Shown piece after piece: positions 36,198-47,664 of a stretch of DNA of 64,000 bases. The notes beneath the pieces are model-generated. The model saw only the letters and a program-made list of their open reading frames with translations, was not told the DNA's origin and did not search any database. Source of the DNA: Luffa acutangula (Eukaryota > Streptophyta > Magnoliopsida > Cucurbitales > Cucurbitaceae); contig CM072091.1 in assembly GCA_036850905.1 (NCBI GenBank), positions 2,837,501 to 2,901,500 on the forward strand, in the 5' to 3' direction. The position numbers and the translations under genes were made by a program. The number at the start of each line of letters is the position of its first letter. Positions within the stretch are counted from its first letter, which is position 1.

Positions 36198-36403
36198 CTG
36201 TTTAAGAAAAAGGGATAAGAGAATGTCATGAATACTATTAGAAAAAGGAAGGGAGAACGAAAAAGACACAACAAGAGTTTAAACACTTGTGTGCCTTCTT
36301 ATTTTCGATATCGTGTTAAATCGTTAGTCGAAGAACGTAAAACAAGAAAAAGAAATTTAAGAAAGGAAAAAAAAACTTGGAAGCATGGATAATTATTGCA
36401 TAC

Positions 36404-36510
36404 ATCCCATCTTGAAGGATTAAAGTCTTGTGGGGAAGGATGTAGTTTTTCATCCATGTAAAGCTCCCGAAGACAAGCTATGACTCTCCATCCTTTTGGA
36501 ATAATTTTAC
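36404..36510 (-). CDS. Copy B exon 6
   Basis: Acceptor TTTTTTTAG|GTAAAAT, donor GGGAT|GTATGC. KIIPKGWRVI...HPSPQDFNPSRWD: the aromatic and meander region. Confidence 0.85.
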
Positions 36511-36692
36511 CTAAAAAAAGGAAAATACAAAGTTATTACAAATCCAACATTAATAAATTAAATTATTATCATTTCATTCTCATTATATTCCATTATTCCA
36601 TCTTCTTTAGTAGAAGGATATTGCACAAACCTTACAAAAGGGATTGGGAGAGGAATATGACGATTATAAAATGCATTTGATATATGTCTAAC

Positions 36693-36771
36693 CATTAATT
36701 TTAACATCCACGGTTGCCTCACGAAAAATAGCAAAGCTCATACCACTGATACGAAATGTCTCATCTATCAC
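36693..36771 (-). CDS. Copy B exon 5 (ExxR)
   Basis: Acceptor ATCCAG|GTGATAG, donor AATG|GTTAGAC (phase 1). VIDETFRISGMSFAIFREA; ETFR is the K-helix ExxR motif. Confidence 0.88.
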
Positions 36772-37512
36772 CTGGATATTACAAATACATAAAACTTCAC
36801 GTTAACAATGTCTCAATAACTCGTCTAAAGGTTATTTGTTTTTCAACCAATAGCTAGCTATTATTTAGGTGTTGATTTACGATTTTCTTTGTTTTTCTGA
36901 TGTACATGGTAAAAACACTATTTTTAAAAATATTAGCCAAATTTTAAAAAAAAAAATATAGGCTTTTCATTTTCAAAAGTTATATTAGGATTTTAAAAAC
37001 ATGATGAAAACATAGATTAGAAAAATAAATAAAAAGGATGTTAGCCAACTTATTCTTTAATAACAAGGAAACTTACCAACAAAATTGTGATCTATATCTA
37101 GTTGTTGTCAACTGTATTTTTTTATAAACTAAATTAATGTTGGGTAAATTTCAATTTTAAACCTGAAAAGCATAATATAAATTTATATTTTGTTAGCTCT
37201 AAATTATTTGTTAACTATATTTTTAGAAAAATTAGTTGTAAAGTAGAGTAAAAAATAATGTATAATTTTTTAAAGATGGTTACTAAAAACGTTATACACT
37301 TTGAATTTTAATTTATATTTTGTTTTACAAGCATTAGGAAAAATCATTGTTATAACAAATTGCACTTAAAAAAGAAAAGCATCCTGGTCTAATTTTTATA
37401 TCAATAATAATAAAAAAAAGGTTCCATTGAACTAATTAACTTGAAAAACTAGAGATAAAATTGAATTGTGTGATAAAGATATTCATAGATGAAATCAATA
37501 GTATACTCTTAC

Positions 37513-37602
37513 CTGAGAAAGAAATTTCATTTGCTTAACCTCAGAGAGATTTACACCCTTTTGTGTTGAAGGTCTTCTTTTAATGATATTTTCTTGTTCT
37601 TC
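37513..37602 (-). CDS. Copy B exon 4
   Basis: Acceptor TTTTAG|GAAGAAC, donor TCTCAG|GTAAGAG. 30 codons, including ENIIKRRPSTQKGVNLSEV and QMKFLSQ, matching the CYP88 K-helix lead-in. Absent from copy A. Confidence 0.88.
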
Positions 37603-37884
37603 CTAAAACAAATGAATTTAAAAAATCACCACCAAAATAATAACAAAAATATGACAAATTAACAAAAAAGAAAAAAAAAAACACTGGATTACTATATATT
37701 TGTTGTAGTACATAAATTTTGCTTAGATCCTACGAGGGATTAAGATTATTTGAAGTGTCAAAAAAAAAAAAAATTTAAGATTATTTGAACATCAATCTCT
37801 AATATTCATGAATTAAATTCAGGCTTTTTATTTGTTTTTCTGTTCTTAGGTCAAGCTAACTTATTTATTATTATTTTTTTTTGA

Positions 37885-38095
37885 CAATATGTGGGGAAGG
37901 GGGATTTGAACCATAGACATTGAGGTTATCAATACAACTTTATGTCAGTTGACTCTTGTTGGCGTCAAGCTAACTTAATTTTGTAAAAAGAAACCTTTTT
38001 TTTTTAATAACATGTGGGAGTGGGAGAATTCAAACCACAGACCTTTTGATTATTAATACAAACTTTAATTTATGTCGTTGAGCTATGCTCATATT
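37885..38095 (-). repeat. Two tRNA-derived SINE remnants, minus strand
   Basis: 37885-37968 and 38008-38095 each read on the minus strand as an A-box-like GTTGA.C.. start, a TTCAAATCCCCC / TTTGAATTCTCCC B-box and CCCACATGTT. They lie in intron 3 of copy B. Confidence 0.55.
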
Positions 38096-38246
38096 GGCAA
38101 TTTTGTAAAAACAAATGTTGGTATAATAATTCTTGTGAAACTAATTTTCTATTGCTTATCTCTCCTATTTAATCTAAATATGGACTATACAAGTATAGGC
38201 CTTCTATTGGCAAATATGTAGTAAGAAAAATAAAGGTGTTATGATT

Positions 38247-38249
<3 letters not shown>

Positions 38250-38292
<43 letters not shown>

Positions 38293-38380
38293 TTTCACAA
38301 CATTTGGGGGTGGGAGATTTGAACATCTGACCTTTTGGTCGAGGGTATATATCAATTACTGTTGAGCTATGCTCACTTTG
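38250..38380 (-). repeat. tRNA-derived SINE with a 41-nt A tail
   Basis: On the minus strand: GAGCATAGCTCAACAGTAATTG (A-box), GATGTTCAAATCTCCC (B-box), CCCCAAATGTTGTGAAACT, then a 41-base A run (T at 38250-38290). It lies in intron 3 of copy B, close to the mutated exon 3 donor. Confidence 0.75.
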
Positions 38381-38415
38381 ACATTGAGGGAAAGAATTTG
38401 GGAAAGGAGTCTAGC

Positions 38416-38685
38416 CTTGGCTTTTTGGAATATGTGTGGATGTTGTGTAAGCAACAAAACTGCCCAAATTATAGTATAAGCTGAACTCTCATGGCCAGCA
38501 ACCAAGTTACCAAGAATCAAATATACAATAGTCTCATCATCCATCCCTTTGCCATCTTCATCTCTCACTTCCATCAGAAAATATTCCATCATATCTTTTG
38601 CTTCCCAACTTTCCCCTTTGTTTTTCCTCACCAATCTCTTCTCATTGAGAATAGATTGAAGCATTTCAAGCAATCTTTCTTGAGC
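38416..38685 (-). CDS. Copy B exon 3 (donor mutated)
   Basis: Acceptor ATAG|GCTCAAG. It ends GCCAAG followed by GCTAGA, where copy A has GTTAGA, so the donor GT is now GC with a poor context. Contains AGHESSAYT. 270 bp. Confidence 0.8.
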
Positions 38686-39754
38686 CTATATTTATATAAA
38701 TTTCTTGTAGTTAATTAAACAATACAATAATATGAAGGATTGATATCAAATATATAGAGAATAAAAAGAATAATATTACAAAATTAGATAGTGTTCTCGT
38801 TTCTTGTTTCTAGTTTTCTATTTCTTGTTTCTTGTTTTTTTTAGAAAATTGTTGTTTTTTAAGAACTAAAAACAAAAACATGCTTAATAACTATTTCAGA
38901 TTCTTGTTTCTCTAAAAGAAAAGAAACAGAAACAGAAATATGCTTGATAACTTTTTCTCGTTTCTTGTTTTTTAGTTGAAATAAAATTTAGTACATATAA
39001 TATAAAAAATATATAACATACATTAAAATAAATATAAAACTATTATATAAATTTTATAGTGTTTACTCCGCCACAACACAAAATAAAAAATAAATAAATT
39101 TTATTCTCCAAATGTTGTTCAAATTTGATTTGCAATATCATCTCTCACCCCAACCAATTTATTTTTAACAATCGTTGGCTTACACGAGTTAGTTCAATTA
39201 GACTAATTTGTTATTTATTACAAACTTTTTAAATTTTCAACAATCATTAATTTATTGTACAACATGCTATTGAAATATAATTTTTATGTGTTTGTGGTAG
39301 TGAGACATTTACTTAAGGTTAGACAATCGAGCTTATATACCCACATTTCTTGAATTGAGTAATAAAATTTATTTGTATTTTTTCCTTTAAAATTAAAGTG
39401 CATGTATTTCTCATTAGCCAATGATCATGCATGTAAGATTATAAAGGGTGAAAGAAAAAATATTTTTTTTACAATTAATGGCAAATGTAAAATATCTTAT
39501 TAATTAACTTATTTAAAATAAATTTAAACCCTACCAAAATTAACAAAAATAATAGAGGTTTAAATAGAAAATAATAACTAAAACCTCATTAATGAAAAAA
39601 GAGGAGGGATTAAAAAAAAAGGAGAAATAAGGGATAAGAGAAAAAAAAAGGAAAGAGAAAGAAATAACAGTAGAGAGATAAAAGTGAAAAAAAAAAGCAG
39701 AAGCATGAAATATGGAAAGAAAGAAAATAGCAGAAGCAGAATTTGAAAAACTAT

Positions 39755-40007
39755 GGCCCCGTTTGATAACCATTTGGTTTTTGGTTTTTAGTTTTTGAAA
39801 ATTAAGCTTATACACACATACTTCCACCTATAAGTTTCTTGGTTTTGGTACTAATCTTCTACCTTGTTTTCAAAAACCAAGTCCAATTTTGGAAACAAAA
39901 AAAAGTAGGAATTCAAATGCAACCTTAACTAAGATGAAAGTCATGGTAGGGAATTTAGGAGAAAACAAACATAATTTTCAAAAACCAAATGGTTATCAAA
40001 CGGGGTC
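39755..40007. repeat. MITE, GGCCCCGTTT...CCATTTGG family (copy 2)
   Basis: GGCCCCGTTTGATAACCATTT to AAATGGTTATCAAACGGGGTC, 253 bp. Confidence 0.75.
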
Positions 40008-40009
40008 TT

Positions 40010-40292
40010 AGTCTTTGGTTTTTGGTTTTTGAAAATTAGGCTTATTTTCTTTAAATTTCCTCACCATGGTTTTCATTTTTGTTAAAGACACACTTGAATT
40101 CCTAACCAAATTCTAAAAACAAAAACAAGTTTTTGAAAACTATTTTTTTTAGTTTTCAAAAATTGGCTTGGTTTTTGAAAACATGGGAAGAAGATAGGTG
40201 AAAAAACAAAGAAACTTAGAGTTGGAAGTGGTGTTTATAAGCTTAAAAACCAAAAACCAAAAACAAAAAACCAAATGGTTATCAAACTGGAC
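40010..40292. repeat. MITE, same family (copy 3)
   Basis: Starts TCTTTGGTTTTTGGTTTTTG (left end eroded) and ends CCAAATGGTTATCAAACTGG. Next to copy 2. Confidence 0.65.
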
Positions 40293-40449
40293 CGCATTTT
40301 ATAATTTCTCAAATTTTGCCTCTTTTTTAGAAACATTTCTAAAGATTTAGAAACAAGAAACATGACAAGTTACCAAACATATGTATGTTTCTTAAAAATT
40401 GAGCAACAGAAACAAGAAACAGGAAACGGTAAGATTATCAAACGAGCTC

Positions 40450-40738
40450 TGATTAACCAACACGGGGTCCTTTTAGCATGCTTTGTCCTCACTGATCACA
40501 TGCTTCCTAGGAAAATTCCCAGGAGGTCACCCAACATAGAACTTCTCCAAGCCAAGCACGCTTAACTTCAAAGTTCCTATGATTGAGCCACCGAAAAGGA
40601 AGGTGCACCTTGTTGGTATAGGTAGTATCTATCAATTCTTTTAAGCTTTTCTTGAACATACTTTCATGTCCTCAGGATCCCTCTCATTCGGATGTGGCCT
40701 CGGTTCATTCATGTACCCCTCCTACCTCAAGTGTTACA
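40450..40738 (-). mobile_element. Cassandra TRIM LTR with 5S-rRNA-derived segment
   Basis: On the minus strand it starts TGTAACACTTGAGG and ends GTTGGTTAATCA. The middle (about 40510-40575) matches the antisense of plant 5S rRNA: TTCCCAGGAGGTCACCCA and AAGCACGCTTAACTTC. It has the Cassandra features GGTGCACCTTCCTTTTCGG and TAGATACTACCTATACC. The internal part and second LTR are absent, so it looks like a solo LTR. Intron 2 of copy B. Confidence 0.8.
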
Positions 40739-40991
40739 GTATGTATCTCCTACGGACCATCATTCAAAATTTGACCGCTAATTAACAGATACGAGAAAAG
40801 GAGAGAAAAGAATGATTTTTTTTACCCTTTTCTAAACAAAATACAAAACTGTTAAATATGAAAAGTTGTTGGTAAGGAATTTCTACTAACCAAAGGTAGG
40901 TATTATTCACAGAAAAAGGCAAATCAATGGTAATACTAACGAGAAAAAAAAAATCACATAACCATTATTATATTGATGGGGAAAAACATTA

Positions 40992-41022
<31 letters not shown>

Positions 41023-41056
41023 ATAGAAATACCTTTCTTCAAAATATATATATATA

Positions 41057-41125
41057 TAGTTCAACGGTAATTGACATGTAACCTCCACTGGTTAGGAATT
41101 CGAATCCCTCGAATTGGTAGAATAA
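41057..41125 (+). repeat. tRNA-derived SINE (short)
   Basis: TAGTTCAACGGTAATTGACA and GGAATTCGAATCCC. It lies 25 bp from the exon 2 donor of copy B. Confidence 0.65.
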
Positions 41126-41149
41126 AAATATAATGATTTTTGTGCTTAC

Positions 41150-41625
41150 CTTGAGCGATTTATGGAAGGAGAAGCCAGGAAAATTGATGGGCAAAGAGAA
41201 GATCCCAAGTGCGACACCATAAAGCAAATCCTCCATTGCTCTCAAGGAATAGCCCATAGAAGTTGAACCCATAAAAATGTTCCAGATAACTTTGAAGGTT
41301 AGCACCTTAATCTCTGTCAACAGCTCCAATGGCTTCTCCATGCTCGACCACTCCTCTAAGCCATTGATCACTGTGTATTCAATATGATTGATGTACGTCT
41401 CGAGGGCTGCTGATCGGCCCCGTTACAAACCGTCGGAGCTGTCTGTGCTCCGCGTTCGAGACTTGCAGCACTGACCTTCTACCAAATACGGTTTTCACGT
41501 TTGTAGGATAACTAGAAACAAATGTGGTTTCATCGGTTAATACTCGATAACACATTTCAGGTGTGCAAACAAGTATTGTTGCTCTCCCGAACATGTGAGT
41601 CTTGTACATGTCAACTTTCCCATAT
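41150..41625 (-). CDS. Copy B exon 2 (frameshifted)
   Basis: Acceptor GTTAG|A, donor CTCAAG|GTAAGC. Against copy A it lacks 8 bp in the GGCCACGCG stretch (near 41407-41411) but keeps the ACGTAC that copy A lost. The frame breaks after GPIS and a stop follows within about 12 codons; the original frame resumes as NGLEEWSSMEK. Confidence 0.88.
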
Positions 41626-41682
41626 CTAACAAAAAAAAAGAGGGTTAGATTTTGACTATGCTCTTAGCTTTTGAAGTTATTT

Positions 41683-41973
41683 AGGCCTCGTTTGATAACC
41701 ATTTGGTTTTTGGTTTTTAAGCTTATAAACACCACTTCCAACTCTAAGTTTCCTTGGTTTTTCACCTACCTTCTTCCCATGTTTTCAAAACCAAGTCAAT
41801 TTTTGAAAACAAAAAAAAAAAAAAATAGTTTTCAAAAACTTGTTTTTGTTTTTAGAATTTGGTTAGAAATTCAAATGTGTCTTTAACAAAAATGAAAACC
41901 ATGATGAGGAAATTTAAAGAAAACAAGCCTAATTTTCAAAAACCAAGAACCAAATGGTTATCAAATGGGACCT
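41683..41973. repeat. MITE, GGCCCCGTTT...CCATTTGG family (copy 4)
   Basis: AGGCCTCGTTTGATAACCATT to AAATGGTTATCAAATGGGACC. It lies about 60 bp beyond the exon 2 acceptor of copy B, in intron 1. Confidence 0.7.
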
Positions 41974-42120
41974 TAGTTTTTAAAATTTGACTTGGTTTTT
42001 GAAAACAAGGGAAAAATGTAGATAACAAAACAAAGAAACTTGTGAGTAAAAGTAGTGTTTGTAGGCTTAATTTTCAAAAACCAAAAACCAAAAACAAAAT
42101 GGTTATCAAACGGGACCTTA
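41974..42120. repeat. MITE, same family (copy 5, half)
   Basis: Right half only, ending CAAAATGGTTATCAAACGGG. Next to copy 4. Confidence 0.55.
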
Positions 42121-42742
42121 TTATTTAGTTTTTTGTATTTTAAAATATTTTTATCAAATCTATAAACTTTAAACTTGTATTTTCAAAGTCGATAGTATCT
42201 ATTATTGTTTATTTTTTGAGTTCAACAACATTTGTAGAGTGGGGATTTAAACCTCTAATCTCTTGGTGAAGGTAAATGTCAATTACTTGTGAGTTATGCT
42301 CAGTTTGGTGAAGAATATCTTACTATCTTAAAAGTGGCTTAGTTTGAGAATCATTTTTGGACACTTATGTCCCAATGTTAATTTCATAATTCCAAATATG
42401 TCCCTTATTACTTCTTCCAATTTTGTAGAAATTGAAAGAGTTTTTATAAATTATAAAAACCTTTATTACTTTTCAATTTTCACTCTCATCCACCCACTTC
42501 CCTACAATTTCTCTCCCTCTCTCTCTCAACTTTTCATTTGATCGAGTGGTTGGGTTATGTGGCTCATTTTTACATTCTTTCATATTCCACTTCTTCTCCA
42601 TTTATCAATATTTATTTGCTTTTATTACTCTCATAACAAACCTTTTGTTTCTCTTTTTAATGGTTTCAAATTCAAATAAGACTTTTCATTTACTTTTAAT
42701 TTTTAATTTTTTTAAATTATAATTTATTTATTCTCAACCTTC

Positions 42743-42752
42743 TATATAAATA
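42743..42752 (+). promoter_or_regulatory. TATA box for the ORF at 42812
   Basis: TATATAAATA, 60-70 bp before the ATG, with a C/T-rich CTTCACAACTAG-type leader between. Confidence 0.5.
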
Positions 42753-42811
42753 GACAAATCCTTTTGCACATTCTTCACAACTAGAAAATCATATCCTCTG
42801 TGATTTTTGAA

Positions 42812-43021
42812 ATGGGTGGCAAAGGTGGTAGGAACAACAACAACCATGACGACGATAAGATTCAAGTTGACGACTACAAAAAGTGGTGGTGTAACTTTGA
42901 GAAGATGATACCATTCGAGGTAGAGCAAAACACTGATTCACTTCTCTTGAGATGCATTTGGGAGCAATCTTCCAATTCTTCTTGCCAACCTCCATATGTA
43001 GGTGAAAGGAACAAGAAGTAG
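42812..43021 (+). CDS. Small unknown ORF (69 codons) inside a Helitron
   Basis: ATGGGTGGCAAAGGTGG... to TAG. A Gly/Asn/Asp-rich start (MGGKGGRNNNNHDDDK) is followed by DDYKKWWCNFEKM and a Ser/Cys-containing tail ending GERNKK. I do not recognise the family. A proper TATA box and leader precede it and the GC content is higher than its surroundings, which suggests a captured gene or gene fragment rather than chance. An in-frame ATT upstream makes ATG 42812 the natural start. No intron needed. It could be the first exon of a longer gene. Confidence 0.45.
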   Translation: MGGKGGRNNNNHDDDKIQVDDYKKWWCNFEKMIPFEVEQNTDSLLLRCIWEQSSNSSCQPPYVGERNKK

Positions 43022-44739
43022 AGATAGGTTAAAATCTCATAGTCATGTATAAGTTTATTATGATAAACTAAAATGTGCATTTGGTTCTTTCTTTTCTTAG
43101 CTTCTAAATTTTTTGTATCAATTTGTCTTTATCGTTTATTTTTTTGTTAATTATATGACATGAAATTGATTTTTTTTTAATTTTCATTTTGGTACATATG
43201 GTTTTCTAAATAGATGGTCATGTATGATAATCATCAAATAAATAAACAAAACACATGTTTATGTTTATGTTTGTAGTTTTCTAAATTCATGATTACTATT
43301 CAATAAATTATAAAAGTTTGGAGACAAATTTAAAATAAGATTTAAAATATTTTACAATTTTTTTTAAATGATGGAAATATCGACATGTTTGAAAAGTTGA
43401 CCGTACATATATTTTCAACAAAAAAAAAATCATTGGGATCAACAAAAATTATTTTCTAAGAAAAAACAATTTATTTCAACCCTCAATCCTATCAACTCCT
43501 AAGTTAAGTTTAAGAGATTGCAAAAAAAACAACTTTAATATAAAATCCTATCAACTCCTAAATTAATTGACCTTCTGAATTCAATTTTGCTATTTCACAC
43601 TAAGAAAAGGACAATATACAAAAATAAAATAAATTACAATAAAAATATTTTTCTAGAAAAATAAATTAAAAATATGGTATAAATAATTTTCTTTTTAAAA
43701 TATTGGAAATCAATTTAAAAATATATAACCATTTAAAAATAGATAAATACTTTATTTGCTCAACAAAAACCACAAAAAAACTATCGAAATTCACCTATTG
43801 AAAAAAATAAACAAATCAATCTATGTTTGATTAGTATTTTTAAAGAATATATAAATTTTTTATTAATATATGAATTCATATCAACATTAATATTAAATAT
43901 GCAAATTGTTATATTTTAATTAAATAAATTTTCAACAAGTTAATAAATTTTAAAATCTCCAACAATGTCATGTTTAAAGTTTCAACTTTTAGATATAATA
44001 TCTAAAATGTTCTTATTTTAACTTCTAAAAAATACTAATTAAATTAAATACTCTATTTCCTTCTTAAAAAAAAATTTAAATAAACACTATCTCCTATCTC
44101 TTCAAATTCTTCATTTAAGTTTTATCACACACTCTCTCTCTATCTCTCTCGAAAAAAAAAAAAAAACTCAATCTTCTCATTGTTTCTCTCTCTTATTAAT
44201 TTTAGAGAAAACGTTATTATTTAATAATGAGAAAAGTTAGAATATGAACCATTAGAACATAAAGAGTTTTTTTTTTTAAAAAAAAAAAAACATAAAGAGT
44301 TGAAATTTAAAAAAAAAACATGAAGAGTTAGAATACGAGTAGTGTATCCTTTATTTTTATAAATTAATTCTAAGAATAAACGAATTTGTTTTTAGTTATA
44401 ATTAATAACGAAATTTCAAAAGCTTGGAGTCTCAAAAAGTTTTGTAAAATTTTTTATCTTTATAACCATATATATAAGTAGTTGTTATCTCATACTTTTC
44501 TTTTTCACAAAAATTTAAGTGTCATCTTTTTTCTTTTTTATATTTACTTTTTCTTTCATTTTTTTAATTTAACTTATAACTTTCGTTGGAAGGTTTGATC
44601 TAATATTCATGTTTAGATTAAAAAAAAAAATTTGATATCATATTTGATATACAAATAACTTTTTAAATAGAAAATTAATTTAGATATTTGATTAAAAAAA
44701 GTATCACGTGCGGAGCACGTGTTGAAAGACTAGTTTATT

Positions 44740-46450
44740 TTAAAGTATTGATAAAACAATTATATTTATGGTAATCTATACATTGGATTTAGTGGTGAAT
44801 TAAACATGGTATTAAAATATTGATAAAAAAATTAAATTTAAGTTTTTGAGTTTGAGTGGTGATTATATTTAACATGGTGCAAAAGCTAGGAGTAGTAGAT
44901 CTTGTCTTCATACACTCGTTTAATGTTATTTCCTCTTCATTTAATTATATTGATTTCTACTTGTAGGGTCTTTTACAAATTTTATTGGCTTAATTAAGCT
45001 TTTGGATTCGTGGGTGGTTTACATCTATTTGGTCTCTACCCATTTAAAAACTTTGTAATATATTTATAAATTTTCAATTAATTGGTATGATTTATAGAAA
45101 TGTAAAGGGATGTTCATATTCTAAAAAAAAAGGGATGTTCATGGGGCGGGTAGGGGTGAGGATGTTTTATTTACTCCTTTTGCGCCTTCTTGATTAGTAT
45201 TATTTTCATTACTTTTTAATTAATATTATTTTTGTTTTCATTTATTCTATTCCAATGCACATGGCAATGGTCTGTTAGGGTGCGTTTGACATTGATTTTG
45301 GAAGGGTTGAAGGGATTAAAAAATAATCTTAACCGTTTTTAGCGTTGGGTAAAACAGATTATAAATTAATTTTATAAAAGTACTTTTTCAACCAGGTTCA
45401 TTTGCAAAATCTGATAATGGTAGCTTTTCCTAGCTTCCCTAAAAATCTAATCTGTAACTAACTATTTATTTCTCTATACGTTGTTTAGACTTGATTCATG
45501 TGAATCATTTTTTTAATTTAACATATTTTAATTTTATTATTTTATACTCATTTAAATTATTTGTTTTTATTTTTATTTAAATTGAAATAATATTTTTTCC
45601 AATACAATCAAAACATAAAAACCTCCTAGGTTAAACATAAAATTATATTTTAAATCATATCAAATTTAAAACAATTATCTTATATATATGTTTCAAAAAA
45701 ATAATTATCTTAAAATAACTTTGAAATTATCTTTTAAAATTTTGAAATTAAATATCAACATTAAATTTATTTATTGAAAAAATATAATTAAGCTGCAATA
45801 ATTTAGAATATTAATTTACCAAACACTTCAATTTTCTTTTTCGTCTACAAAGCTAAAATTTACCAAACACTAATTTACTTTTTTGTAATACACCTGATTT
45901 TTTTAAAAGCACGCAGCTAACAACAATTATTTTAGAAGCTTCAGCAACCCCAAACTAAGCCTTAATCTGGTAGTGGTATCAGTCTGGTGTAAAGATTTAA
46001 CGAATATTTATTGTAAAATTGAATTATAAAAAGTTATAATTAAATAATTAGAGTTCGTTAAAAAAAATCATAATGCATAACTTATCACGTCATTTCAACT
46101 AAAACTTTCATATACATATATACACACGTGATATAAAAGGGGCTGAAGAAGAAAAAAAAAATTATTAACATTATATTTTTTATATATTTATTCTTTCTTC
46201 CCATCTATGTGGTAATGATTTTATAGTCTAAATATGGTTATGATGCAAAGATCTAATGAGTGTCTATTCTTGAATGGTAAAAAGTTATAATTAAATAATA
46301 GGAAAGTTAAAAAAATTATAATGCATGAAAAAATCTAAATTTCAACTAAAATTTTTGTATAATATAAAATTAATTTCTAATTTAATTTATCTATATAAAC
46401 AACAATGAGATATTGAAACAAACTACTTATACTTATTAAATTAAGAACTA
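44740..46450. other. AT-rich intron 1 sequence of copy B
   Basis: No gene. 46335-46395 matches 53740-53800 upstream of the gene (see the third-copy remnant). Otherwise plain AT-rich DNA. Confidence 0.5.
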
Positions 46451-46540
46451 TTTTTTTTTTTACAATTTTATCACTAATTACATTTATTTATATTTTAAAA
46501 TAAACTATAAATTTCGCTGCATGCCACATGTTGATTACTG

Positions 46541-46593
<53 letters not shown>
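46541..46593. repeat. (GT)n(TA)n microsatellite
   Basis: A GTGTGTGTG run followed by about 22 TA units. Confidence 0.95.
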
Positions 46594-46598
<5 letters not shown>

Positions 46599-46775
46599 AA
46601 AATAAAAAATAAACAGGATAGTACATTTTCCATATTTGTCCCCGTTTGGTTCTGAGAATTTTTTTTGTCCCACACTCTCCCATCCTAATAGGATATAATC
46701 AAATCAGCTAACCTTGTACTAAAAAAGAAAAAAATAAAATTGAAGGGAAAATTGTAATGGATGGCTAAATTAAAT

Positions 46776-47605
46776 AAGGAAATAGCAAATATAACAACTT
46801 TTAAAATAAATTGCAAATATGAAAAATATTTTAAATGATTTTTTAAAATTCATGTTTTACCCTTCATTTGCATGCATTCTTTCTTTCGTTTTTTCTTTTT
46901 CCGTTTTTTTTTTCTCTGATAGACTTCTATCGGTGATAGAATTGAAATATTTTTAATGATTTTTTTAGATTCTCGTTTTACCTCTCATTTGATTTTAGCG
47001 TGCATTTTTCCCTTCTTTGTTTTGTTTTTTCCTCTTCTCTGATAGACTTTTATCAATGTTAGAATTCTATCACTGATATAACTCTATCGCCAATAGAATT
47101 CAAATATTTTAAATGATATTTTTAGATTTCCGTTTTACCCCTCATTTGATTTATGCGTGCATTTTTTCCTTCTTCATTTTTTTCCTTTTCTATTTTTTCC
47201 TTTTCTCTCGCTGATAGAAGTCTATCGCCGATAGAATTCAAATACTTTTTATGAATTTTTTTAAATTCTATCGCAAATATAAGTCTAGCAGAGAAAAGAA
47301 AAAAACAAAGAAGAAGAGGAAAATGTGCGCTAAAATCAAATGAGGGGTAAAACGAAAACTAAAAAAAAAATCATTAAAAATATTTGAACTCTATCGGCAA
47401 TAGAAGTCTATCAGTGATAGAATTCTTCACTAATAGATTTCTATCAGCGATAGAATTCTACCGCTATTGCCGATAGATTCTATCAACGATATATTTCTAT
47501 CGTCGATAAAAGGGTATTTTGGTCATTTAGACGGTCTAAAGGTTTTTTTTTTTCATTTTTGCAATTATTTTTCCAGGTTGCTATATTTGCTAATATTTTG
47601 GCCCA
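46776..47605. mobile_element. Foldback element built of CTATC...GATAG palindromes
   Basis: Ends AAATAGCAAATATAACAAC and, inverted, AATATTAGCAAATATAGCAAC. The interior holds about ten or more copies of TTCTATC-NNN-GATAGAA type palindromes (e.g. TCTATCAGCGATAGAATTC), densest at 47380-47515, plus inverted ATTTGATTTTAGCGTGC... / GCGCTAAAATCAAATGAGG blocks. No coding. Confidence 0.7.
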
Positions 47606-47664
47606 TTTCGTTATCTATGCAATTGGCCCAAAATTGAAAGCAACTAGCCTAACAAATTTTCTTT

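Larger units (their letters stand above)
38790..40449. mobile_element. MITE-like composite, CGTTTCTTGTTTC family
   Basis: Left end GTTCTCGTTTCTTGTTTCTAG; the right end GAAACAAGAAACAGGAAACG...ATCAAACGAGCTC is inverted relative to it. In between are AT-rich sequence and two nested GGCCCCGTTTGATAACC MITEs. Within intron 2 of copy B. No gene. Confidence 0.5.
42318..44733 (+). mobile_element. Helitron, non-autonomous, carrying a small ORF
   Basis: 5' end A|TCTTACTATCTTAAAAG. The 3' end has a hairpin ACGTGCGGAGCACGT (from about 44706), then TTGAAAGA and CTAG|T (44730-44733). TC start, hairpin plus CTAG end and insertion between A and T are the Helitron signature. No Rep/helicase. It holds the 69-codon ORF at 42812. 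Within intron 1 of copy B, same direction as the plus strand. Confidence 0.65.

Noticed and set aside
40500..40580. Functional 5S rRNA gene
   Set aside because: Only part of 5S matches and it sits inside a Cassandra-type LTR.
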